Below are positions 54,401 to 64,000 of a stretch of 64,000 bases of DNA, piece after piece. Under the pieces are notes generated by a model. That model made no database searches. It saw only the letters and a program-made list of their open reading frames with translations, and was not told the origin of the DNA. This stretch comes from Primula veris. Lineage: Eukaryota; Streptophyta; Magnoliopsida; Ericales; Primulaceae. The stretch spans positions 28,186,967 to 28,250,966 of the forward strand of contig OY821744.1 of assembly GCA_963682055.1 (NCBI GenBank). Direction: 5' to 3'. Position 1 is the first letter of the stretch; each line of letters begins with the position of its first letter. The position numbers and the translations under genes were made by a program.

Positions 54401-57028
54401 GCCATCGCAGAAGAGAAAAATTATAAAAAGGATTTCATAGAAAAAGAAAAGGCTGATGAAGTAATATTAGTTGATAGTGATGATGAAGAAACTTCCTGTG
54501 AAGAATATACTAGTGAAGGGATGATTTTTTTATGCAATTCGAGTACTAAGCAGGATTGTCTCAATTACAAAGTTCTTGGGCTGCCGGCAAATATGAGAGA
54601 GATTGTAAAAAAAGTAAGAAAAGGAATGGCACTGTTTATGTTCGATGTTGATCTGAGAATGATGTATGGGGTCTACAAAGCTGCTGAACCTGGGGGTTAC
54701 AATATCCAACCCAAGGCTTTTAATTCAGCTTTTCCATCTCAGGCTAGTATGAGTTTTTACCAAAAAAAAATTCTGTACTTTATTTCCCTTTTTTCTATTG
54801 TGCTTTCCATGACTATCCATATTTTCCCCCCGCATAAGAGAACTCGTCACGTGGATTGTAATATTATAACAACTGTAGTACTTCTTAAAATACTGGGAAC
54901 CAAAATTAGTCCAATACGTGAAAACCTTGTTAAAGCCCGTGCATAGCATTAGATCTCAGAATTTCACTGTTTTCATAAAAAAACCAGAAGCTCATTGAAA
55001 TGTTCCAAAAGACCCGGAAAACATTTACTTTCACATTATCACTACCCATTAACTGCTTGAGGGGGGAAGTAGTGTTACATTTGTACATGCTTTATATGTT
55101 TACTAAACTATATTGCTATATATTATGTCCCGAATCATAAAATTTGTTGGTGCAATGGTGTATGTCATTGAAGGCACCTAGAATTTTTTGTCCCTTATAT
55201 ACATTTTTGCTTGCAGTGTATAAGAAGTGTGTCTCTGTTTTGGGTGGATTTTTCATTGTAGTGATGGAAAATGAAAGCAATCGTTTTCATGTTAAGATTC
55301 CATGAAGACACGTTTCTGATAAATCCTGTATAATTGCAGGTTCGATTTACTGTTGTAAAGGATTGTGCCCCCTTACCAGAGGAGAAGTTTAAAGAGGCCA
55401 TTATAAATAACTACTACTGGAAAAATAAATTCAACTGTCAACTTACCTCTGAGCAGGTATGTTTATGATGTGCCTTTTTGTTAGAGGAGAAAGATTGTGT
55501 ATTTATTTGTTTGGTTTCTCCCCGATTGTTGCGTACCTTAGCATACATTTTTTTATAATTTCCTGCAGGTGAAAAAATTGTCTAAGCTTTTCACTGCTGT
55601 TAACAATTCTCTAAGCAACTCAATTATGTTCAATCCAGTGGACATGAATATTGATTTAAATGTTAAGAAGGAATATCCAATTAGAGAACCAGAAGAGGAG
55701 GTTGGAGTAAATGCGGATGGAAAAAAGGGAAAAAAGAGGAAGAGAAGGAAAGAGAAAAAGCTAATGCAAAGGGGTGGAATAACGGGGATGATTTTCATGT
55801 GCAATTCAAAGACAAAGCAAGATTGTCTTCGTTACAAGGTCCTTGGATTACCTGAAAACATGAGAGAGATGGTGCAAAAAGTAGAAAAAGGAATGAGGCT
55901 TTTTATGTTTGATGTTGATCTCCGAGTTATGTATGGGATTTACATAGCTGATGGACCTGGTGGTTATAATATTGAACCCAAAGCTTTCAACTCTGGGTTT
56001 CCATCTCAGGTCTGTATTATTTAGTATCGGGCTTTTCTGCACATGCTTATTTGAAATTTAAAGGTTTTGTGCCAAACTTATCTACTTTTTTTGTTCCCGA
56101 ATAATCTGGAAGGGTGGGAATATTCTGGTGATCCCCCGAATTTTAGGTCTTGTTTGGTTGTAGCTTTTATGCTTGTTAAAACTTCATTGTATTTGGTTGC
56201 CGAACACAAAAAACTGAGCATTCATGTATGCTTTTTTTATTGAGAAGCTAGAAGCTTTTGGCTGAACCCAGTTTTCTTTCATCAACCTCAAGAAATCAAC
56301 AATAAAAATTCTAATAGCTGCAGGCAAACAGTTTTATAAAATTTGCTCTCAATTGTTTTTTTTTTTTAATATAAAATGTACAACAAAGAAAGGGGTTGTG
56401 AATGGATGATGATTATTTTTTCCACTTAAACTTTAAAAGTTAGTTGTCAAACCTTTATCTTCTGAATGCAGGATAGGAATTTTTTGGTCTGTAACTGCTA
56501 TATGTAAGGCAGAAATCAGAGCTTGTTTCCTTTTAAATTGCAGGTTCGATTTACAGTTTTGGAGGATTGTTTGCCGTTAGGAGAGGAAGATTTTAAACCA
56601 GCCATTAAAGATAATTACTTCACGAAATCAAAGTTTAAAAGCGAGCTCACTGTAGAACAGGTTTTTTTTTTTTTTTTTTATTATCAAATTTTGAAGTTGG
56701 TTTCAATAAGCTTTATAATTACTGAAATATCATATTTTTTTGTTAGGTCAAGAATTTGTGTAAGATTTTCTCATCTGCTGGAAAGAGCCGAGACAGAACC
56801 AGACAACATAATCAGGGCCATCAATACCATGACCATCGGATTAGATACGGAGGAGACTCGTACATAAAGAGGGTGTTAGTACCAATGGCTCAGATTCCAC
56901 CGCTAGATTATCACGCTCCACCAAATTTTTCCCATGGGAAGGTCAATATTTCTAGGAGTGGCCCACTTTTAAGGCGCCGTGGTCAGAGACGTGTTAGCTT
57001 TAGGTATGGTCCCTTGCATCAATCGTAG
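51439..57028 (+). CDS. Protein with three DCD (development and cell death) domains, seven coding exons
   Basis: join(51439..52350, 54007..54123, 54236..54742, 55340..55456, 55569..56009, 56544..56660, 56747..57028); every intron is phase 0; about 830 residues. DCD domains (PF10539 type) at about 230-355, 437-563 and 623-750. Each has 'GMIF(M/L)CNS.TKQDC', 'LGLP.NMR' or 'FGLPANMR', 'LF(M/L)FD.DLR.MYG(I/V)Y' and 'FPSQ|VRFTV...C.PL'. An intron always falls at Gln|Val of FPSQVRF, and the second piece is always a 117-bp exon. Linkers are Glu/Lys-rich; one has 'VILVDSDDEE' (about 419-428) and another a basic run 'KKGKKRKRRKEKK' (possible nuclear signal). The start is the ATG after the CT-rich leader. 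DCD proteins are plant-specific and linked to development, stress and cell death; biochemical role is unclear. The intron after exon 3 begins GC. Confidence 0.85.
52875..53075 (+). repeat. Perfect tandem duplication (100/101 bp) in DCD intron 1
   Basis: Copies 52875-52974 and 52975-53075 differ only by one extra T (CCGTTATG versus CCGTTTATG). A very recent duplication or assembly echo. Confidence 0.95.
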
Positions 57029-58883
57029 GATTTTTATTCATGAGTTGGACACTTCTGCTCTTAAAGTCGCTTTTAAAGCTATGTATTGCTTGATTTTGAA
57101 ATTATTTTTAAAGAGATAGTTACATAGTGCAAAATGAGTAGCACCTGTAGCTCATAAGGATATATTAATATATATGACCTTTTCCCTTCCGGTTCATGTG
57201 TTAACACACTTTTTTCTGGTACACAACTCTACTCTTATGGAGTATTGAGTTTAGTTCCTTATGTCTTTCTTTTAGCTTTGCCTAAAAGTCTTTAGTATAT
57301 TTCATGTACAAACATGTGGTACTTCTCCCGATGAGCCTAGTTGTGAATCATCTCTGGTATTTTGGTAATTTTTTATACCTAAACTCAGTGGACAATATAA
57401 TGAGTGGGGGTTAGTTTTGAAGGATTGCACTGTGATGGAGATTTGGGAATTGAAGGGAAAATAGCTCCAGGTTCCATTCCAGGGACTTAATTAACAATTA
57501 GACAATATCTCAATCTTAATTTCATTTTAATCAGATACGATATCCCGACCCAACTCAACGGAGAACCACGCCCATATCTATCTTTCTCTACCCGTCCCTC
57601 TCTCCCCTCTCCACGGTCACTGCCGACCCGAGACCACCACAACCACGAGAATCCCGTCACACCATTCTCTCTGCCACCGTACCCTCTCTGTCTTTCTCCC
57701 CCTTAGAACGCCTTTGTGGCTCTGCTGTATTGACCGCCGCTACCGCAGATTTTTGTCTCCGATTGATGAGATCTTATATATATGTTTGATTATTTACACA
57801 AATTAGACAGTGTGTTTAGGATCCATGTATATATATATATATGTTAATACGTGTGAATATGTGTTTGCTGTGTATATGCATGTCTTGTTTATAAATGTCA
57901 GTTTGACAGAACGAGTTCTAGTTACACAGTACTGGATTATTTTAGCATATGTACTGCATAATTGATTTCACACTATCAAAATAATTTAGCAGTATTGACC
58001 TAAAATTTACCTAAGTATTGACCTATCAAAATAATTTCACAGAGGACTTGTGTATTTTTCTAAACAAGTTGGCCAAATAGTACCAAGTGCAATTGCCCTT
58101 GTTAAAACTCAAAGTATTAACAAATTGAGGGGATTCTTGTTTCTCTAGCTTGAAATCGTAAATTACGGTGCCATGAAGTAAGCGAAAGTTTGAATGCTAA
58201 AGCTGAAGATGTAGTTAATTGTTAATGTACTATTATCGCTTTGTAATGCTAATGAATTGGTTTTAAGATCCATGTTGAATCAAAATCTGGTTATATTATT
58301 TATGCATTCAAATGTCAAAAAAAGAGAGATACGTGTATTTGTTTTGGTTAATTTGAGTAGAGTGCATTTGTTTTCTTTAAGTTTCATCATCCAGCGACCT
58401 TAGTTCTCCAAACAATCTCTCGTCGCTTTAGCTCATGTTTTTTTTGTGGTAAGTTTAGCTGATGTTTTTTGTTACTGTTCCTAAACTTGGTGCTGTAAGT
58501 ATTTGTACTGTGATATCCTTCTGAACTTCTTTAAAACTTCACATTTTGAAGATTGACCATGGTAATACAGCATTAGTTTTTGCAAAGTTGACCTTTACGA
58601 GTCTTTTTTCCTTTTTTTTTCCCTTCGCAGGCAAGGGCTTGAATAAGCTTATAATGACAATGGAAGAGATTTTTGTTTTGAACTTTGAGTTCTCGAATTC
58701 AGTTGATAAGAACTTGTTCTTATTTTACTAATAGTTTTACCAATCCACCGTGGCATCAAATATGTTTTTCTTTGTTAATTTTTTTTAATCCTGGATTTGT
58801 GCATCTCTAACTGACCTAGTTTCAGAAGTTGAGGGTACACTTCATACATATTTACATCTTCCTTTTTTTATTTAATATATTAG
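57029..58883 (+). other. 3' flank of the DCD gene and intergenic region
   Basis: Includes the probable 3' UTR (57029 to about 57300) and a C-rich pyrimidine stretch (57560-57740) of unknown origin. No gene recognised. I looked here for the missing first part of the bZIP gene and did not find it. Confidence 0.45.
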
Positions 58884-59085
58884 GCAATTTAGGACCCATG
58901 GGGCGGCTTCAAGATCTGTAGAGAGGAAGAACATGTTGTATGTGAAGGACTTAGAGATGAAGAGTAGGTACTTTGAAGAGGAATGCAAGAGGTTAGCAAC
59001 GTTGCTCCAGCATTCTGCTGCAGAAAATCAATCTTTACGTGTTTCCTTGCAAAATGCTGTGGTATATGACGATTTCCATTTGTAA
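58884..59085 (+). pseudogene. bZIP60-like leucine-zipper fragment
   Basis: Frame ending at the TAA 59083-59085, preceded by a possible acceptor TATTAG (58883). It reads 'ERKNMLYVKDLEMKSRYFEE', then 'ECKRLATLLQHSAAENQSLR', matching the end of the basic region and the zipper of the bZIP60/ER-stress type (ERKK.YV.DLE.KS.YLE.EC.RL...AEN..LR). The basic region is damaged: where bZIPs have Asn-x7-Arg, this has 'RTHGAASRS', with the Asn lost. No first exon, activation domain or transmembrane part is found nearby. A donor may exist at 59062 (GTG|GTATAT). Most likely a retained gene fragment; a divergent real exon is possible. Confidence 0.5.
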
Positions 59086-62000
59086 ACTTGAGTTTGTTAA
59101 GCTTTTCCTTTGGCCACAATTTCGTTCTACTTTGTTGTCATTGCAGTAGACTTAAGATAGTTAGATACTTGGATTACAGCTTAAAATGTGTGTATATAAG
59201 TGTGGTGTTTACACAAATATTTACACACATTTGTGATACGGCTGTAGACCCCATGCTAGAATTATAAACATTTGTAATTTGTTGGTTTTGATCATGTGGG
59301 GTCCATTGCCACATCACAAATATACCGATTTGTGATACATTTCATTGTGGTTAATTTGTTAAGTGACTGAATCTAAGCTTTTCTTTAATAGAATTTACTC
59401 TGACTAATTGTTTTACTCTTTGTTGAAATCGATAAAATTATACTTAAGCTAAAACAACAGCTTTGAAATTTATTTAATTTGTTTTCTTGACCTACTTGTC
59501 CCTAAGAGCTAAGACAAAGTATTCCAAACTATTTGGATGTGAAATTCTGAAAATTTCTGTAAGATTCTGTGTTTGTAAGATCAACAAGGCTAAAAACTTA
59601 AATGAATGGAAATACAAAGTAAACATTACAACTTTAATAATTAGGATTACACCTGAAGAGCTCGGTTTACGAGTTCAAACCCCATGTATAAGAGACCTTA
59701 CTGTATCTGCTCTTGCAGCCGATCAAGATTACAACTCAAAAAGCGTTTCACAACTGTAATGCAAAATTGCAAATGGCATATCATGGTGACTAGGAGATAG
59801 GTGGGTCTGGCATGCCCTATAACTCATCCCTTTCATATTTTCAAAAAATATTTTTTTACGGTGTAATTTTTTTTTTTAACGGAAAAAAGATTTAACCCCT
59901 AGATATTGAAAATTTAAAATCCTGCCCTCCCCATCTATTGATCTTGTATCCGCCACTGCTTTGGAGTAGACTATAGTGCAGACTGCTGACTATCAAAAAG
60001 TTTTGCTGAAATTTGCAATAGCTCTTTTATCTACTTCTACTTCTACCCATGCGTTAATTTGTACGTTACATTACATGTCAAAAAGAACATGTAATTGTAC
60101 AAATTTATAAAGATTAGTAGGGTTGGGATTGTCCTATAATAGTGATGCACTGGTCTATGTAGAATTCTACAATTCGGTGGCCCTTGTCTATGGTATTAAT
60201 GCCCATGCTTCGAATAATTTACAGAAACGTATCCTCGTTGTGAGAACGAAAATAATGCTACGTTTATTCCCATAGTTTTATTTGCACGCTATAGGCTCTC
60301 CAATGCCAAAAGAAGGTTCCTCAAAATTCTAAAATATGTGGCATAGTTCATCCTCTTGATTTTTTCCCCATATATCTAAACTTTTACTTTTCAAATTGAA
60401 GGACAATTTTCATATTAGACGAGTTACAAACAGGTCATTTTACATGTATCATTTGGACAAATTTATATAAATAACACTTACGGGAACTATTGTTTGTTCA
60501 CTTGTTATACTTGCACATTTTATTTTGGAAACAATAGAGCACCAAAAGGTTGAGCTCTAAAACTTGTCCATCACCGAAAGTATGTAAGCACAAGTCATCT
60601 TTGTTATGATAATATCAACATAGAAACATACAATAGACGGAAAAAAATTGCATCAACCAAATTAAGCATGCATCTATGTTGTCGAATCTAAACCAATAGT
60701 CGTGTGCATTGCAAAATTGCAATCAGGAACTTGTGTACTTCGTTATTTTTATTGATAAAACTTATATTTTTAAGCTGGCGGCTAAATTGCTCAATTTCGA
60801 CCAAGGCGAATCTAATAAATTGCGGCAACTCTACATCTCTACCTCCAATTAAATATGAAACCTTGTAATACAAATGTCATTGATGATAACTTCTAAATTG
60901 GGGTATGGAATGTCCTTGCAACGCATATGGTGGGGTGACTAGCAATTAGGGAAGGTTATTATAGTTAGGTAAGCGGTGGTTGCATGGTCCTCAAAGGATC
61001 TTTGGTGGTGATTTTGTTTGGGGCCATAATTTATTATTTGTAAAGAAAAAAACTCATGTTGGTCTCCAAAAGAAAAGTATAAAAAAGAACAACACTCCAA
61101 GCTAAACTCATTATGTTTGGTTTTCTCAACAGCCTCTTAAAATTTTTTGTGTAGATATGGTCATATATAAATTTCTGAACCTTGTATAGCCTTTGTTTTT
61201 AAATAATACACAACAATGCTATATAAATTTGATATATATAAAAGAAAAAACTTTTTTTTTTTAATTTTTTTTTCTTTGAGTTCTTTACATCCATCTTGTT
61301 TGAGATCACAACTAATCCATCTCTTTTGCTAATCTTTCTGAAACTGCATAAAATAGAAGTCTATTTTAACTCATGTTTGAGATCATCCATCCATACATCC
61401 ATGTTTATAACGATTTGTTACAAATGAAAACATCCATCTAAACAAACACACATGCAGATATGCTTTTGCATAGTGACATGGAAATTCTTTAACTCGAATA
61501 AAACCCCAATCTTACACTTTGGATTCATTGTTATAGATCAAGAGGCAACTGTGTAATAAAAAAAAATAGTTTGACTTTCCTTTTTGATACATTAATTGAG
61601 CCTCGAAAAAAATGTAGAGATATCTACATTGACTCTTCACATGTGAATATCAAATATAAATATATCTAGATTTTAAATTTTTTCTCAAGATAAAGAGGAG
61701 TCTAAAATAGACAGATTAGTTAACTAAATTTCTCCATATATCTACATGTAGAGATAAACACCACATATCTACATGTAGAGATAAATAGCTAATTTAAAGG
61801 AGTTCAAATCTTCTACCCCTATTCTCTACCCCCTTAATAAGCAAGGGGACACGGAAGGGGATAGAGAAATGAGTTAGAAGATTTGGACTCAATTTAAAGT
61901 CTTTGGATGCGATTTGATATGGAAGTATTTATAATTTGATAATGAATTAGAAGTAGTTTAAAAGGTGTTCCCTTGTCATAGTTGCCGCAACGTAAAACGA

Positions 62001-63179
62001 AATCGGGAAGCGAAACGTGAAATTTGGAAAAATTGAAGAAATTCTTAGACTTACATAATAATGGGAAATGAAAAGAGAAAAGACTGATAATTTTCTAAAG
62101 GGAAAACGAGTCTGCCGACAACATACAATATTATACTTTGAACATGTACTATTATATATCATAAAAAAGGTTATCGAGTCTTTCAAACCCCTCACAAAAT
62201 AAAGAGAACAAATGTTTCGAATAGCCGGCGTAAAATTAAGCTTGATTTGGTCACTAGATCTAATACCCTTCATTCGTTTTCTGAAAGGTCTATATGATCT
62301 AATTTCCTTAAAAATAATAATGTCAATATACTCGGAAAGGTCTGATATGTAATTTAGTCGATGGAAAGATAGGCTGGAACACGTATCAAGGTCTTGTCTT
62401 AGTTATTTATTCGTCTTTTGGCACGTAAAACTACAGTATTGTAGAATATCTTAGATGATGCTTGGATTCGGTATTGCTTGCATTTGCATGCGAAATTACT
62501 TGGGTTGTTTGGTTGATAATTAAAGAAGAGATGATTGCGTAAAGTTGAAAACAGTTAGGTCCTTACAAAGAGTAATTAATAGATAGGGACTCAAATTACA
62601 AAAAAGTAGAAAAGCATGTTAACAAAAGCAGTAACTGATTGATTGGTCCCCTGATCCCCTCCATTTCTCAACCAAAGGTACGGTAAAAAAACTGGCAAAA
62701 TTATTCATCATATCTTGCATGCTACAACGTGAATAATTGGATTTTATTAGTATATTGTAATATTAAAAAAGATTGAGTTTGAAATCTTTTGTTGGAAGGA
62801 ACTCATTAATTAAATTGTGTAACAACAGATTAATAAATAAAATGTCGTGCGAATTGTAAAGCATGATAGACTAGTGTCAATGCACTAATGACATTTAATC
62901 TTATTCTGAATCTGGAGTTTAATTAGTTTGTACTTTATGATTGAAGAACACTGTACAAAGCAAATGAAGGCCATTTTTTTTTGCCGCGACTGTAATACAC
63001 AATTTATACGATACCTAGCTAAAATTGAGGAGCTTCCAAACAAAGAAAGAAATCTTCAAAGGTTTTTTTCTTTTATTCCCATAGAATAAATTTCCTCTAT
63101 TATTTTTTGTTTATCCATTTTCCACTACTAATTGGGGGATTCTTTTTTACATAGGCTTATTACTCATCTGTATAAGAAA
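59086..63179. other. Intergenic region, no gene recognised
   Basis: AT-rich. Contains a right-end-like hAT sequence (TATCCGCCACTG near 59948-59959), a doubled ATATCTACATGTAGAGATAAA block (61735-61785), a stem-loop (61800-61890) and poly-T runs. Nothing coding recognised. Confidence 0.45.
61800..61890. repeat. Stem-loop with 16-bp outer arms
   Basis: GAGTTCAAATCTTCTA (61800-61815) pairs with TAGAAGATTTGGACTC (61875-61890) with one mismatch. C-rich and G-rich inner parts (CCCCTATTCTC / GGGGATAGAG) pair partly. May be a small foldback element. Confidence 0.6.
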
Positions 63180-63202
63180 CGTGGGATCACTGTGATCCCA
63201 CG
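63180..63202. other. 23-bp palindrome
   Basis: CGTGGGATCAC-T-GTGATCCCACG, 11-bp perfect arms about a single T, just left of the foldback region. Confidence 0.85.
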
Positions 63203-63505
63203 TCTACGTGGAATAGTTTTTTTTTTTTTTTTTTTTTTTAACCAAAAAACTTTTTCGATTTTACCCAAAAAAAACACTAACCATCAACCATCAACCATCA
63301 ACCATCAAACTCTTTCATATATAAAATTAATATATTTTTTTTATCAAATCAACGTCACTCTACCACTACAATTATCCCAAATTTTACCAAAAAAAAAACC
63401 TCTGCCAATTTACCAAAATAAAACCTATCCCAATTTTACCAAAAATAAACTCTAACCATCAACCACCAAACTACTTATTATATCAAATTAATATCATTTT
63501 TTTTA
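63203..63505. repeat. A-rich tandem region beside the foldback
   Basis: After a T-run, ACCAAAAA/CCAATTTTACCAAAA blocks and an (AACCATC)n run (63280-63308). TCAACGTCACTCTACCACTACAATTA at about 63348 resembles the start of the left palindrome arm (from 63506), so the arm start is partly duplicated. Confidence 0.6.
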
Positions 63506-64000
63506 TCAAATCGGCATAACTCTACCACTACAATTACAATTATCAAGTAAGTATTTATTTTTATTATTGAGTTTAAATTTTATATAAATAGATATAATTA
63601 TTAATAAGTTATAACATTTATTAATTAAAAGTTTTTAATTTTTTTTTATTGACATTTAAATATTTATATTCAAATTTGTTTAATCACAACTAACAAATTT
63701 AGTGATTAAACAAATTTGAATATAAATATTGCCACGTAGAAAAACTATAAATATTGCCACGTATAAATTTAGTGATTAACATTTATTAATTAAAAGTTTT
63801 TAACTAAATTTGTTAGTTGTGATTAAACAAATTTGAATATAAATATTTAAATATCAATAAAAAAAAATTAAAAACTTTTAATTAATAAATGTTATAACTT
63901 ATTAATAATTATATCTATTTATATAAAATTTAAACTCAATAATAAAAATAAATACTTACTTGATAATTGTAATTGTAGTGGTAGAGTTATGCCGATTTGA
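63506..64000. repeat. Large foldback: 197-bp inverted repeat arms around a 101-bp loop
   Basis: The left arm 63506-63702 and the right arm 63804-64000 are reverse complements with one mismatch by my comparison (GACATTTAAA versus GATATTTAAA). The right arm reaches the window edge, so the palindrome may be longer. The loop carries further pieces of the arm in both orientations (TTTAGTGATTAA, ACATTTATTAATTAAAAG) and a doubled ATATTGCCACGTA. AT-rich and non-coding; probably a foldback/MITE-type transposon. Confidence 0.85.

Noticed and set aside
59650..59700. GAGTTCAAACCCC resembling a tRNA box B
   Set aside because: No matching box A or stems at the correct spacing.
62000..62270. Minus-strand 108-codon frame
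   Set aside because: Low-complexity Phe/Ile-rich reading of AT-rich DNA with no recognisable motif.
63132..63455. Plus-strand 107-codon frame through poly-T and ACCATC repeats
   Set aside because: Consists of simple-sequence translations at the edge of the foldback element.

Overview
This is nuclear DNA from a flowering plant, most likely a eudicot. It is AT-rich and sparse in host genes, its genes have spliced introns, and it is full of plant-type transposons: Copia, Tat-lineage Gypsy, LINE-L1, CACTA and Stowaway-like elements. I see no bacterial operons, rRNA, intact tRNA genes or CRISPR.

Left part (1-23.7 kb). The edge holds the 5' end of a minus-strand Copia element (gag start, iMet primer site, probable LTR). 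A small host gene follows, a four-exon Rab5ip-domain (RAB5IF/OPTI-like) membrane protein gene whose exons lie at 2334-2441, 5000-5103, 23380-23509 and 23608-23646. Its second intron has grown to 18.3 kb because two LTR retrotransposons landed in it. One is an 11.2 kb Tat-lineage Gypsy element (6822-18012, minus strand) with a separate antisense three-exon gene (8044-10686) and a 75-79 bp tandem array. The other is a very young 4.9 kb Copia element (18173-23077, plus strand) disabled by two nonsense codons.

Middle part (23.7-46 kb). A single-exon GT47 glycosyltransferase gene of the MUR3 xyloglucan-galactosyltransferase type lies on the minus strand (24699-26345). After it come a 6.9 kb CACTA element (28287-35139, TSD TGT) with a two-exon TnpA-like coding remnant and a minisatellite, a Helitron-like end, and a nested stack. 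The stack is a 5'-truncated LINE (36989-45939, 13-bp TSD) interrupted by a 193-bp CACTA MITE (TSD ATA) and by a 6.2 kb non-autonomous Copia (38367-44573, TSD AAATT). The Copia has near-identical LTRs around a decayed pol, and the stretch where its primer-binding site should be is perfectly complementary over 15 nt to its own LTR.

Right part (46-64 kb). A seven-coding-exon gene (51439-57028) encodes about 830 residues with three DCD (development and cell death) domains. Each domain is split by an intron at the same codon and completed by a 117-bp exon, so the gene grew by internal tandem duplication. Downstream are a bZIP60-like zipper fragment (58884-59085) and intergenic AT-rich DNA. At the right edge is a large palindrome with 197-bp arms, probably part of a foldback element that continues outside the window.

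The host genes (Rab5ip protein at the ER, Golgi glycosyltransferase, DCD protein) look unrelated to one another. Exon coordinates and domain assignments come from reading the sequence by eye; family names rest on remembered consensus motifs, not on searches.
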